Origin: Welwitschia mirabilis
Lineage: Eukaryota; Gnetophyta; Gnetopsida; Welwitschiales
DNA length: 64,000 nt
Assembly: GCA_051453625.1 (NCBI GenBank)
Contig: JBOZIK010000001.1
Location: 167,300,814 to 167,364,813 of the forward strand
Direction: 5' to 3'
Below, piece after piece: positions 44,395 to 55,646 of the stretch. Position 1 is the first letter of the stretch. Each line of letters opens with the position of its first letter. Below the pieces are notes generated by a model. The model searched no databases and was not told the DNA's origin. It saw nothing but the letters and a program-made list of their open reading frames with translations. Both the position numbers and the translations under genes were made by a program.

Positions 44395-46540
44395 TTGTAA
44401 CCCTCCACACTAGGGATAGGAGGCTTCACATCACTTATAATGACTTCCATCCTAGTATGTTACGTAGGAACCATCATAGTACTAATTTTAATCAAAGAAG
44501 AATTTACTATAGATTCTACCTCAGTAATGTGATATAACCTCTTGTAGAGCTTTATGTGAAGCTTGTTATAAGCCGTTGTTCCCAATATATCCTCCTTTGA
44601 AAGCTCCCCATCATGATATAATACATTAATTTCATTAATGGTAATTACCAAATGGTCTACACATGCTTAAATCATCTTCTCTTTTTTACTAGCCAAGCAA
44701 ACAAGGCAGCTTGACTCTCTTCCAATACAGCAATACGAGAAGCATCTACTTGCTATATCTTTTCTAACAGGAAAATATTCTCCACTTGATGTTTAAGCAT
44801 CTGGAGGTAATCACTCATAGACTCTAACTTCTTCATCCCATGTCAAGCCATGCAATAAAAGGATTCCAGCATATTAATTAAGTTATAAAAGTCTCGAAGT
44901 GGGGTATGCCAATCACGTTATGAAGAGCAATAAGAAGTAAAGTGATCATAGTAGTTGTACTAAAAGTCCTATAAAAAATCCACTGCTTTAGAGTGAAAAT
45001 GGATGTAGACATTATCCAAGAAAGATGATGAGTAACCTACATTTAAAAAAGGCTAGATAGGGATTAATATTCCCCTAACCGATTCATTAGCTTCTTAACT
45101 TTAGGCTATAGGGTCTTCACATTAAAAAAAGCTAATTTGTATGGTAAGATACTTGATCCTACTTCTTAATAATGGATTGTAGAGTTGTAGGTGGATGACG
45201 AAGAGGCTTTAGAGAAGGGCGAGCAATAGAAAGACTTTAATCTGAAGGCTAAAAGTAGGGGGTTAAATAGAACATATTCCCTTGATCCATTAACACATCA
45301 AATTCATCAAGAACCTCCTCCCCTTGATAATTAATAGGAAACAACAAATTCATAAAGAGGCTAGTGGAATGTATAAAAGAAAATAATTCACTTACTATTA
45401 TACAATCTTCCCTTATCTTTTAAAGGGAGAGCTTCTTCAAAGGTTGTGGGATAAACTCCAGATCATCCTTAACTAAGATCTCTGAGAATGGAACCTAAAA
45501 TAAATAAAATAAAAAAGAATGATTAGTAAAAATAGTATACTAAGTCAAAAAAAAGGGGATAAAGTGGAATTAAAATAATACATAATGAGCCAGTATCATC
45601 AAGTAAGGCTGAGAAGTACTCCTTATTCCTTAGGTACTAGATGGTTAATTAGAGTCTTGTTACATTGTTGAGAGAAAGAGTCATGAGATCCTGCCACCTT
45701 ACTAATATAGAAATAACAATAAATATAAATGAAGTCATATTTAACATAAAGGCCCATACCTCAAACAAAATAAAAAAAGTACCTTGAGATGTTTCTCCAA
45801 GGTCATAGTCCTCAGAACCTTCATTCTCCTTAGACAAAGAAGAATGAAAGTACAATAACGCTCAAGTAGAAATTTCATAAGAGGAAAAAATAAAAAATGG
45901 ATCTGTAGTAAAAAAACCTAAAGGATTGTAATCCATCCAAACTTGTAGAAGAGAAATACAAATCTAATAAGATGTTTGCATAAAAAAAATTTATTCCTAT
46001 TACCATTTTATTTCAAGCAAGCTAATTGATAAAGAGTAGATGAATACACAATGGTATTCCAATTTAAATAAATTTCACTAATCAAAAATGGCAATAAGTA
46101 AAATATGTAAGTTGGGATTTCACTCACTTGATCATGTAGGAAGGTCCTACCTATGATTAGTTTCCCACAAGCTGCAAAGTACGAGGTGGCAAAGTTGGTA
46201 GTGAATACCCCATGATGGTTAGTATCCACCTCCCATACACATATGAAATCACCTAACTAATTAGCCATGAAATAACAAAGATCCTCGTTAGAGTAAGAGA
46301 CCTTAGGAAGAATACATTTGCCTTAGTTCAATCTAAAAAATAGCTTAATACTTTCTTTATAAACATGGATTGGACCATAACGAGAATGGATGATGGTAGC
46401 TGTATGAGAATTAAAAGAGAAATATAGAGAATCAAGGATGAAAAGGAAGGGGGATGATGAAGATGGAAATAAGGAAAGCCACATAGGTTTAGAATATTGG
46501 AGAAAAAGATCCACAAGAATTTCTTCTCCACAGCTCATTG
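44395..46540 (-). pseudogene. block K: long unidentified antisense coding remnant
   Basis: The minus strand from ATG at 46538 keeps one frame to 46008 with two internal stops. It reads MSCGEEILVDLFLQYSKPMW, then RYGPIHVYKESIK, LGDFICVWEVDTNHHGVFTT, NFATSYFAACGKLIIGRTFL and SEIPTYIFYLLPFL. After frame changes it ends with a coiled-coil-like part at 44690-44850 (KKLESMSDYLQMLKHQVENI, IAVLEESQAALFAWLVK) and LVITINEINVLYHDGELSKE at 44600. The estimated protein is near 690 residues. The composition is clearly protein-coding. I recognise no catalytic motif or family. It lies opposite to element J with its own TATA box 300 bp upstream. It may be the ORF of another, non-autonomous retroelement. Confidence 0.5.
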
Positions 46541-46835
46541 TTGGATTTCTAGTTTAGCAGACCTAGCATTCATAGATTTCTAAGAAATGGTAAGACAAAG
46601 TCTCTAATCCATACCTTGATTAAGAAGAAGTGTAACTATAAACATTGAAAAAGATCTTGTATTTATAGCAAAAATGGACTACAAAAAGATACCTACATAA
46701 AAATAGATAAAAATTACAAAAAGAAATAATATATAGGTATCACACAAAAGAATAAGAGAATAAAAGGGAAAAGAGAAGCTACCATATTAACTGTGAATCA
46801 TGAGGAAAATGAGGTAAAAATGAGGGATTCATGGG

Positions 46836-46845
46836 GTATTTATAG
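46836..46845 (-). promoter_or_regulatory. TATA box upstream of block K
   Basis: The minus strand reads CTACTATAAATACCCC, about 300 bp before the K start codon and downstream (in K orientation) of the phrase repeats at 46990-47720. Confidence 0.5.
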
Positions 46846-46989
46846 TAGTGGATCTAAGGTTAACTAAACTATAGGAGTAAAGTTAACCATAGTTAATTAA
46901 CACATAGTTAACTATGATTAAACCAAAATTAATTAAATTAAATTAAATTATGATTAAGATTAAATTGCAATTAGGAAAAACGTATTACT

Positions 46990-47720
46990 CCATGACAATG
47001 AATGATTTTGAAGAGCTAACATCACACTCCAAGTACCCAACATTGTACTTGAGAAACCCGACATCACACTCATATGTCCTTTAAACTTGTTCCATAATGA
47101 GGTCTCAACATTTTACTCTAATTTCCAACATTACACTTGGATGCTTAACATTGCACTTTAATTCTCGACATCGTACTTACCTCAATAAGATCCCCACTCC
47201 TATTGCTTCTCCATAGAATCCATTTGTTTATCTCTCACTTGCCTATACAAGAAACTCCGATGTTACAAACAGGTGGCCAACATTGCACTCTGATGCCCAA
47301 CGTCATACTTAGGTGCTTAATGTGTTACTTAAAGCTGTAGTAGCTTAACACCCCCTAAAAGTCCTTGATATTCCCCATTTTAGTATGACATGATTCTTAG
47401 ATAACAAGGCTGATCTTGAATAAGGGTAGCTGATGTCGCACTTAGGTGTTAAACACATCCCTTATTCTGGAACTTCATGTGTTGCTCTAATGTACTCATG
47501 ATAATAGCCCCCAACATTACACTCAAGTACCTGATATTATACTTTAGTGCTTCACATTATAATTGCTCTAATAGGACCCTCACACGTTNNNNNNNNNNNN
47601 NNNNNNNNNNNNAAATGCCCATTCTTACTTGATAATGAAACTCCATAGTTACATAATAGTATCTAACATCACACTTGTTTATCCAACATTACACTTAGAT
47701 ATCCAACATTGCACTTATAT
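46990..47720. repeat. degenerate ~20-bp phrase repeat upstream of K
   Basis: Variants of CAACATTGCACTTGGATGCC occur about fifteen times, often broken by unique spacers (for example at 47030, 47125, 47140, 47277, 47510, 47665 and 47690). Spacing is irregular, so it is not a simple satellite. It is interrupted by a 24-base N run at 47589-47612. Confidence 0.75.
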
Positions 47721-47771
47721 GATCGGTAATACAACCCCTTAGTAATTAGCTGAAAGGGGATCCAAATTAGT

Positions 47772-47979
47772 AAGGATTGTTATGGCAATCATTAATAACC
47801 CTCTTTAATCATTTTTCTAACTACCATTTAGTTATAAATACCTAACTATTACATTAACATTATAAAAAGAACATAAGGATTATTATGGCAATCATTAATA
47901 ACCCTCTTTAATCATTTTTCTAACTACCATTTAGTTACAAATACCTAACTATTACATTAACATTATAAAAAGAACATAA
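47772..47979. repeat. 103-bp tandem duplication
   Basis: AAGGATTGTTATGGCAATCA (first) and AAGGATTATTATGGCAATCA (second) start units at 47772 and 47875 with nearly identical sequence. Each unit holds TTATAAATACC, so a plus-strand TATA-like box is doubled. No N run is nearby, so it is probably genuine and young. Confidence 0.88.
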
Positions 47980-48500
47980 TTCTACTAGAAAAAAAAGAGG
48001 AGCTACTTACAAAAGAAGAGAAATCAAGGAGAGGCGTATGAGTTTAGGAGGACATCAAACCAACTAGTGCATTATGGAATAAAGAGTGAATGGGTGAATG
48101 AAAGAAATAGAAAGCCAACTTGATCACATTCACTCTTAGAACAAAATTTTAGCTAGTAGGATCAATAACCTCCTTTCTTACCTAGAAGATAGACCTATGA
48201 AACCCAAGGACACCCCAAGAGTAACTCTATACATCGGGATAACATACTATAACAAGTGTAGTTGACCTACAAAACATCTAGATAAAATTATTAAACACAG
48301 AGATCAATCTCTAAGCCTTCCTGTTAACTTGAGCAAATACTCTAATATAGAACAATGTGAAGGAGAGAAGATTGCTAAAATGATACACCTAAAAACATAT
48401 GAAGGTAAAGCAAGAATAAGCAAACAAGTAATCTCTTAGATTTAGAAAATAAAAAACTATTTTAACCTTTGGAACATTTCACAAGAGAGATGATGCACAT
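47980..48500 (+). other. no gene recognised, element J interior
   Basis: Between the duplicated segment and clear gag text of J there is no recognised motif on either strand. Confidence 0.35.
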
Positions 48501-49040
48501 ACACTGCTACTTTTCTTATAAGAAACACATAAGAATAGTGGTCAAGATGCCAACAGAACATCCACAAAGGATATCATTGAATGCCTTCATAGAGAAATTC
48601 AAAAATCAATTCATTCTAGAAGATTTTATCAAAGACTAAATGGTAGACTTTCAATGTATTTACTTGGGAAAATGTCCACTAGAGGAAGATTGATCTAAAT
48701 TCTAGCACCTCATTAAGTATCAAAGGAACTGCACTAAGAAATAGTTGATTAATAGTTTCATTAGAACTTTACTTCTCAAGCTTAGAAGCATCTTATACAC
48801 CTTAGAGATCAAATCCACTAAAGATTCCTCTCATAAAATAAGAAATTACCTTCAAGGATAAGATAATTAATGGAATGAGTCCACCACCCATAAGTGGATA
48901 GACACAACATGTCTAGCATACCATTGGTATGAGAGGCATATAGAACCAACTTTACTTGCCATAAATGCCATAAGAAGGGGTACATTACTAGAAATTTCCC
49001 ATCTAAAGTACAATCACCAAATTTTCCTCAGCATAGTTAA
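48501..49040 (+). pseudogene. gag of element J
   Basis: FKNQFILEDFIKD and CIYLGKCPLEED-like text at 48590-48690 fit the gag core. TCHKCHKKGYITRNFPSK near 48953-49010 is a CCHC zinc knuckle in which the His and final Cys are replaced by Tyr and Phe. The N-terminal half is either lost or displaced by the K block. Confidence 0.7.
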
Positions 49041-49149
49041 CCTTAAGAATTATAGAATACAGTCATACAACCTAAAAGGATAAATGTTATCATCCAAATA
49101 GGTGTGATTCACAACCAGTATTACATCTTGGAATTACATTATCAAATTT

Positions 49150-49430
49150 CTTTTTTTTTTTTGTTTCATTTCTAGTTAATAGTAGTGCCTCATACAACTT
49201 CATTTCTCTAACATTATTTTACGAACTAAATGTCATCCCATTCAAGGAATAAAAATCTACTATAAGAATTACATAGGGTAGTTTTCTTATATAAGATGGA
49301 ACTATTGCCCTCATCAATTATAACATTCATGACTCAAATTTTAGGGATAAGTTCTATGTCTTTCAAATTAGAGAGTGTCGTGCCATTTTATGGATTTTAT
49401 TCTTAATTAGATATAATATTTGAATTAACT
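49150..49430 (+). pseudogene. protease of element J
   Basis: LVNSSASYNFISLTL at about 49175 stands where gypsy proteases have a DSGAT/S active site, so the catalytic Asp-Ser-Gly is now Asn-Ser-Ser. The following text continues in family style but with stops. Confidence 0.65.
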
Positions 49431-49789
49431 TTCATCAACACATCCTACTACTATTAACTTCATTTAGAGAATGAATCTTAAAGAAGGAGGAAAGGAATAA
49501 GAAGATATACTTGACCTTATCTAAATAGATTTTAAAAGCTATCAAAAGAAAATAAATCTTCATCATCTTAGTGCAGGAAGAAAACTATAAATAAGATCCC
49601 ATATTACTAGAAGAACTACAAAATTCTCTACTGAATTTAAAGGTTCAAAGATACTACCATCCATGAGGAAAGTATAGCACATAATCGACTTAGTTCTTAG
49701 AGCATAACCAATAACCCAAGCATCCTATTGATTCTCAATGATAAAATTAAAATAATTGAAACTACAAATCGAATAGCTAATTTTAGAAG

Positions 49790-50330
49790 GAAAAATTCAC
49801 CCTAGTATGTTACCATAAGAAGCACTAGTACTCTTCTTAAAAAAAAGGATGGTACTTTATGACTTTGCATTAACTATATGTAGCTAAATAAGGTAACCAT
49901 AAAAAATAGATACTTGCTACTAGGAATTGATGACTTATTGGATCAAATTCAAGGAGCTAAGTTCTTCTTAAAGATTAACTTAAACTCTAGATATTACCAA
50001 ATCCACATCAAGCATGAACATATCTATAAAACTACCTTCATAATAAGATACAAACATTATGAATTTGTGGTAATGTCCTTCGGTCTAACAAATGCTCTAG
50101 CTACTTTTATGAACTTGATAAATGATATTTTCTAACCTTATTTAGATAAATTCGTATTTGTATTTATAGATGATATTCTGATATATTTTAAAAATTAATA
50201 TGGTCATGTTGCACAGTTGAAGATAGTTTTATAGATCCTGTCTAGGCATAATTTCAAACCCAAATTAAGTAAATTGATTTTTTTGGACATAAATTAGCTA
50301 CCTAGGACATGTTATCTCTAATAAAGGAAT
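49790..50330 (+). pseudogene. reverse transcriptase of element J
   Basis: An open stretch of 73 codons from 49914 reads [40 protein letters not shown] and [18 protein letters not shown] catalytic FIDD follows near 50168 (VFIDDILIYF). These are the ordered palm and finger motifs of Ty3/gypsy RT. Catalytic Asp of the first motif (KIDL in the family) is Asn here (KINL). Confidence 0.9.
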
Positions 50331-50950
50331 CACAACTATTTTAGTCAACATACAAGCTATAAAGGAATGGTCAAAACTAAAGGACATCACACAAGTTTGA
50401 AGTTTCTTAATGCTAGCTAGCTTCTATCAAAAATTTATCCCAGGATTCTTTCAACTTATAGCTTTATTGATAGATTTAACCAAATTAACATCCATATTCA
50501 AGTTTAATGATAAATGTAAGAAATCATTTCTTAGATTGAAGCTACTACTTATAACAACATCTATTCTCAAAATTGAAGATATGAATAAATGATTCACAGT
50601 CATCACCAATGATTTTACTCAAGGAGAAGCCATACTGAGCTAGGATAATCAAGTGTTTACCTATGAATCATAGAAGTTAAATCAACATGAGAATAACTAT
50701 TCCATCCATATTTTCTAACTACTAGTCATAGTACATTCTCTAAAAGTTTGTAGACATTACCTAGTGGAAGGTGAATTCTTGCTCAAAATAGATCATAAAA
50801 GCCTAGAATATTTTAAGAAACAACCTCTTTTTAATATGTAATAGAGTACATGGAATGAATTGCTAGCAGAATATAACTTTAAACTATAATATACCCCAGG
50901 AAAGGAGAACAAAGTTATAAATGCTCTAAGTAGAATGTGGTGCATGCTAG
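50331..50950 (+). pseudogene. connection and RNase H of element J
   Basis: FYQKFIPGFFQLIALLIDLT from 50425 is the connection region. RNase H follows: VITNDFTQGEAILS (first Asp degraded), FTYESKKLN-type text and LKIDHKSLEYFKKQP at about 50780. It closes with YTPGKENKVINALSRM at 50890-50940. A few stops. Confidence 0.85.
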
Positions 50951-51532
50951 CAACCACTATCACATCAAATCTATTAGCTTTTCTTAAGACATCCTTAGCT
51001 AATGATCCATACTTCAAGGACATACATTAACTAATTCAAGAACGAAAAGAAGTAAACACTTACACACTCTCATGGTATGGATATCTCTTGAAAGAATGAT
51101 TCCTTTACATTCCACAAGGCCCAAGGAGAAGGAAGTTAATGTCTAAATGGCATGAAGCTTCATATGTAGATACCCCATATTTATTAGAAATTATTACCAA
51201 CTATGAAAACACTAATTTAAGCCCAAAATGAAAGAAGACTTAAAGAAATACATTTGCAATTATCCCATATGCTATTAAATGAATATTAATTAAGGAAGAG
51301 CCATAAGACTCCTTCAACCTTTAGGAGTACCATAATGAAAATGGGAAGAAATGTCCATGGATTACATCACTGGACTACCTCTTACTAATAAAGAACATGA
51401 TGCAGTTTTCATTTGTGTAGATATGTTAACCAAGATAAACCATTTTGTTGCATTCTAAAGCTCTAACACAACCAAAGAATTGGCCCTATGGTTTACGCAA
51501 GAAGTTTTTAAATTACATGGTGCACCTTAAGT
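50951..51532 (+). pseudogene. integrase of element J (interrupted by gap)
   Basis: After IQERKEVNTYTLSWYGYLL (51030-51100) come SKWHEASYVDTPYLLE and the rve core with ENGKKCPWITSLDYLLL, near 51340, and LTKINHFVAF-type text near 51430. The reading enters a 587-base N run. Catalytic residues beyond the first Asp region are hidden. Confidence 0.8.
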
Positions 51533-52235
51533 NNNNNNNNNNNNNNNNNNNNNNNNNNNNNNNNNNNNNNNNNNNNNNNNNNNNNNNNNNNNNNNNNNNN
51601 NNNNNNNNNNNNNNNNNNNNNNNNNNNNNNNNNNNNNNNNNNNNNNNNNNNNNNNNNNNNNNNNNNNNNNNNNNNNNNNNNNNNNNNNNNNNNNNNNNNN
51701 NNNNNNNNNNNNNNNNNNNNNNNNNNNNNNNNNNNNNNNNNNNNNNNNNNNNNNNNNNNNNNNNNNNNNNNNNNNNNNNNNNNNNNNNNNNNNNNNNNNN
51801 NNNNNNNNNNNNNNNNNNNNNNNNNNNNNNNNNNNNNNNNNNNNNNNNNNNNNNNNNNNNNNNNNNNNNNNNNNNNNNNNNNNNNNNNNNNNNNNNNNNN
51901 NNNNNNNNNNNNNNNNNNNNNNNNNNNNNNNNNNNNNNNNNNNNNNNNNNNNNNNNNNNNNNNNNNNNNNNNNNNNNNNNNNNNNNNNNNNNNNNNNNNN
52001 NNNNNNNNNNNNNNNNNNNNNNNNNNNNNNNNNNNNNNNNNNNNNNNNNNNNNNNNNNNNNNNNNNNNNNNNNNNNNNNNNNNNNNNNNNNNNNNNNNNN
52101 NNNNNNNNNNNNNNNNNNNTGAAGATGTCTTAAATACATCTAGTTTTTCATGTGAACACAATGAAACTATATCATAAAGATAAGAACTAGGACTACACCT
52201 TGAACTAGCAACATATTATGCTTAAAACTAACCTG

Positions 52236-52390
52236 ACTTTTGCTGTCCAACCTAAAAAATTCTTAGATACTAGAATTAAGAAATTAAGGAATAAAAATGT
52301 AAATGAAGTACTTATCCATTGGACCCACAATTATTAATAAACTTGGAAAAACAGAGAGTACATGTAGAAACTTTTCCCAAACTTTTTAAT
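52236..52390 (+). pseudogene. chromodomain of element J
   Basis: Text near 52250-52340 reads PKKFLDTRIKKLRNKNVNEV then LIHWTHNY and TWKTEST. It follows the pattern of the chromodomain at the C-terminus of plant chromoviral integrases (ILDxRxRKLRN, EVLIxW, ATWE). Such domains bind modified histone tails and bias integration to heterochromatin. Here the aromatic positions are partly kept and one stop is present. Confidence 0.75.
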
Positions 52391-52746
52391 AAAGCATGAT
52401 ATGCCATTTTACATTATCAATTTATCTCTTAATAAATGATGTCTTTTCTTCCATTATGTTTTGTAGATGATATAAAAAATAATCTGGAGGGGCATGGCTT
52501 CACAAATAATGTAGGAANNNNNNNNNNNNNNNNNNNNNNNNNNNNNNNNNNNNNNNNNNNNNNNNNNNNNNNNNNNNNNNNNNNNNNNNNNNNNNNNNNN
52601 NNNNNNNNNNNNNNNNNATAAAGCATGATATGCCATTTTACATTATTAATTTATCTCTTAATAAATGATGTCTCTTCTTCCATTATGTTTTGTATATGAT
52701 ATAAAAAATAATCTGGAGCGGCATGGCTTCACAAATAATGTAGGAA
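52389..52746. other. assembly gap with 129-bp near-identical flanks
   Basis: Bases 52389-52517 and 52618-52746 match over 129 bp with four differences, on either side of a 100-base N run. Two haplotypes or paralogous reads placed in series is the likely cause. Confidence 0.8.
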
Positions 52747-52782
52747 GAGGAGAAACCACATTTGAGGATGAATACAATGCTT

Positions 52783-52795
52783 AAGAAGAAGGGAA
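52783..52795 (+). promoter_or_regulatory. polypurine tract of element J
   Basis: AAGAAGAAGGGAA immediately precedes the right LTR start TGTAATG. Confidence 0.85.
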
Positions 52796-53230
52796 TGTAA
52801 TGTTCTAAATTCAGTATTTATAAAATAAGTGTGTTAAAATGCTAAATGAGCATAATTAACAAGATATAAATGGGTGCAACCCAAACATGTAAAATATGTA
52901 TCCTTTCATTATGTTACTTAATCCTATGATATTAGGTGGGGATGGATAGGCTAAGTGGATGTAACTAATAATAACCTTGGCTAATTCCCAAGGGTCTTGT
53001 AGGGGAACTCATGCCGTAGTCCACATCTTCGTAGTTTAGATATTTGCCTTTGACCACTAATCTAGGGCTATCGGCTAAATCCTAAGGAATGTAATCCACT
53101 GCTTCTAATAATAAAAGTCCACATTTTTTTTCAAATTATTCTTTTTGTTATTCTTATTGATCCTAACATATTGTTTTATATGTTCTTTTTCATGCAAAGT
53201 AATATAAAAATAGTAAAATGGGACATTACA
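52796..53230 (+). repeat. right LTR of element J
   Basis: It begins TGTAATGTTC and ends GGACATTACA, so the ends form a short inverted repeat. It is homologous to 43750-44143. Confidence 0.92.
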
Positions 53231-53235
53231 TATAC
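53231..53235. repeat. target site duplication TATAC of element J (right)
   Basis: Partner of TATGC at 43745-43749. Confidence 0.75.
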
Positions 53236-54289
53236 CTTTTAAGGGAACTTTTTGCAAAGAAAGAAGAGATTACTTGTTTCCATGTGGCTTTTTAAAGGAG
53301 TATAACTAGAAACCACTAAATCAAAGGTTAGAAGGCATGAAAATAATGAAGAAAAAGGGAAGTAAAGGAAATGTTTAGGTAAGAATAAAGATGAAAATTC
53401 TAAAGTTAAGGATTAAAGAAGGATGAATCTCTAGTGTACTCCCAGAGAAGAAGTAGTTAGTGTATTTTAAGATCTAGCTAACATGAAAAAGATATCAGTA
53501 TCACCAATACACTCTGCAAAAATTTTATTGTCTATAATATTTTGTTATTTTATATAAAGCTAAATTATAAGTTGAAAAGTTATCTTTCCATAATAAAATT
53601 ACACACTGAAAAGTATTGTGAATAGTGAATATCACTTCAAAAAATTATATTATTTTTACTCTTTTACTTTGATATCTATAGCTAGATAGATATTTAGAAT
53701 ATAATAGTACCTAGAAATAGGTGTCATCTAGTTTTATTTTATAAATGTTTTTTAAACAAATCCCCACTATATTATATAAGTATAAATAAGTAGGTTCCAT
53801 ATTATTCTAAGAACTAATCCTAATATGGCTTGTACAAGCACTAACTTTCACAAGGAAGTCACTTTTAATAACCTAAATAATATGATAATAACTATGTTAT
53901 AAAAATGTTAATAAGCTAGTTCCCAATTTAAATTGTCTAAGTTAAATGTTTTCAAGGACTAATCTCGAAGACACGACTTGAGCTAGCTACTTGAGAATTT
54001 TATTATCTTACTTAGTTATTGAAGTAAAATTTTATTTTTCATTGAATGATTTAAAATCACTTTAGATTAGTAGTCATATATTCTCTACATTTTTCAAGCA
54101 TAAATGCTATTATTTTTGCATCATTATCCCAACAATAGGCTATCATTAATAACACAACATGTCCTAAAATAATTTCAATTTGAACCATGAAATGGCTTTT
54201 TTTTCAACTTAATTTTAAATTCTTATCAATATATTACAATAAAACATTTTAAAGTTACTTTAAATTTTGATCAAAGGAATTATCATATT
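53236..54289. other. no gene recognised
   Basis: AT-rich sequence between element J and the RT remnant of element L. By position it should hold the RT end, RNase H and integrase of L (minus strand), but none is readable, so they were lost or diverged beyond recognition. Confidence 0.4.
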
Positions 54290-54840
54290 AAAAATTTATC
54301 CTAAAAAATTTCTACTAATTCCTCTAATAGGTTAAAAATATTGACATCATGTATTTTTGAAAAGTAGTGTGCGAATTAAATAACCCAAAAAACATTCTTT
54401 GGCAAACAAAGGTTCTAAATAATGAAGTAAATTTTTTTTAGATTAATCTGCTAGTGCTATGAAAATCTTTTTGTAATCATCAAATCCATCATTTATAAAT
54501 AATATTTATGTCTTGAAAGTTTTTTGAGGATCTAATCAATGTATGATATGAAAAATTAGTCATTTTTATGTTCATTTTATTTCCTAAAGTTAATACAAAA
54601 TTACCTTTTACCATTCTTCATTGGTACTACTATGATCATACTTAATTATTCCCTATCCAATATAAGATATATAATACCTTCTTTCCATAATTTATCAATC
54701 TCATCCTTAAATACCCTTTATAATATAAAGTTTAAATGTTGGTGAAGTTTCTTAACTAGTTTTACATTCTTTTATAAATGAATTTTGTGCATTACTAAGG
54801 CTAGAGAAATTTCCTTTGTAGATCTTTATTTGCTTGTGTA
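54290..54840 (-). pseudogene. reverse transcriptase of Athila-like element L
   Basis: The minus strand begins with LVMHKIHLXKNVKLVKKLHQ-type text near 54790 (X is a stop), then FKDEIDKLWKEGIIYLI near 54700. After frame breaks it reaches FVCQRMFFGLFNSHTTFQKY and MMSIF near 54380. The last matches the RT 'RMPFGLCNAPATFQRCM' position. The following YMDD region is eroded. This wording is characteristic of the Athila branch of plant Ty3/gypsy. Confidence 0.78.
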
Positions 54841-55433
54841 ACGGCTCCCTCTTTTTGTTTAAGCATTTAAATTAGTATTTTCCTCTTGTTTAATATTTAG
54901 ATTATTTTTAATAATTAGTGCCTTAGTTTTACCTACATCTAGAAAAATTTACTTTAAAGTGGATAATAGATCTTTAAAGTCTAATATTTCTTCAAATTCA
55001 TTTTGTATGATGATGTCTTAATTATCCTGTAGTTAACAAAGTAATGTTTTTTTAATTTTATTAACTTCTTTATATTGATTATCTATCTATAGAATTTTTT
55101 TATGTTTATTTTCCAATACTAATTAAAAAAGATCTTTAACAGAAATGGATTTCCTAGCTATATCAATTCATCTTAATTCTTGATTTGCTATCCTTCTTGT
55201 TTATGTTCAAAAAGATTGGAAATTTTCATGTTTATTTTTATATTTATAAATGTTAATTGTACTAGTTTAGTATGGTAATTTATTGCAACATCTATTATTT
55301 CTAATCAACATATACCCAAAATACTTATGAAAAACTTGTTGATAAAATATAAGATTACAAAATCTGCAAGGTATAATCCTTAGTTAACTTGAATTGAAAT
55401 GTTTTCAATGATTTTTGTAGACTTATAATGAAA

Positions 55434-55646
55434 TCATCTACTACTTACATGCCTTCCTACACCATCCCAAACCTTTTTAACCCCCTCTCCCACCCTGCCC
55501 CCCCACATTACCCCTATCCCCACTTCAAAACCTTTTTCCTCACCTAAATCTAATAATGTGTGAGGAATCTTATTCTTATTAATGATTACTAGAAGAGTTG
55601 GTAATCTAGAATCCTTATATTTAGATGAAATCTTAATTTTTATCAA
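55434..55646 (-). pseudogene. protease of element L, cut by a G-rich tract
   Basis: In an open stretch of 70 codons the minus strand reads SSKYKDSRLPTLLVIINK then IPHTLLDLG, the start of an Athila-type retropepsin with active-site DLG. The expected continuation after DLG is replaced by a Gly/Val-rich run (EVGIGVMWGGRVGEGVKKV) encoded by the G-rich tract. Stops follow. The protease is therefore split at its catalytic centre. Confidence 0.65.
55447..55545 (-). other. G-rich tract, potential G-quadruplex
   Basis: On the plus strand there are six C-runs of 3 to 7 (55481-55485, 55489-55491, 55493-55495, 55498-55504, 55511-55514 and 55518-55521) with loops of 1 to 6 bases. The minus strand thus meets the G3+N1-7 quadruplex pattern. 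It is the only strongly GC-rich patch noticed in the window. Confidence 0.7.

Larger units (their letters stand above)
43750..53230 (+). mobile_element. Ty3/gypsy chromovirus J
   Basis: Short LTRs (394 and 435 bp) begin TGTAAT and end ATTATA/ATTACA. An initiator-Met primer site follows the left LTR, and a polypurine tract precedes the right. The interior has gag, protease, RT, RNase H, integrase and a C-terminal chromodomain in order. A chromodomain and this primer type define chromoviruses; short LTRs suggest the Reina-like group (inference). About 3.6 kb near the left (44.4-48.0 kb) is not chromovirus-like and contains block K on the opposite strand. All ORFs are broken. Confidence 0.88.

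Noticed and set aside
46990-47720. CRISPR-like array of short repeats and unique spacers
   Set aside because: Repeats are degenerate, irregularly spaced and lie in a plant retroelement setting; no cas genes exist here.
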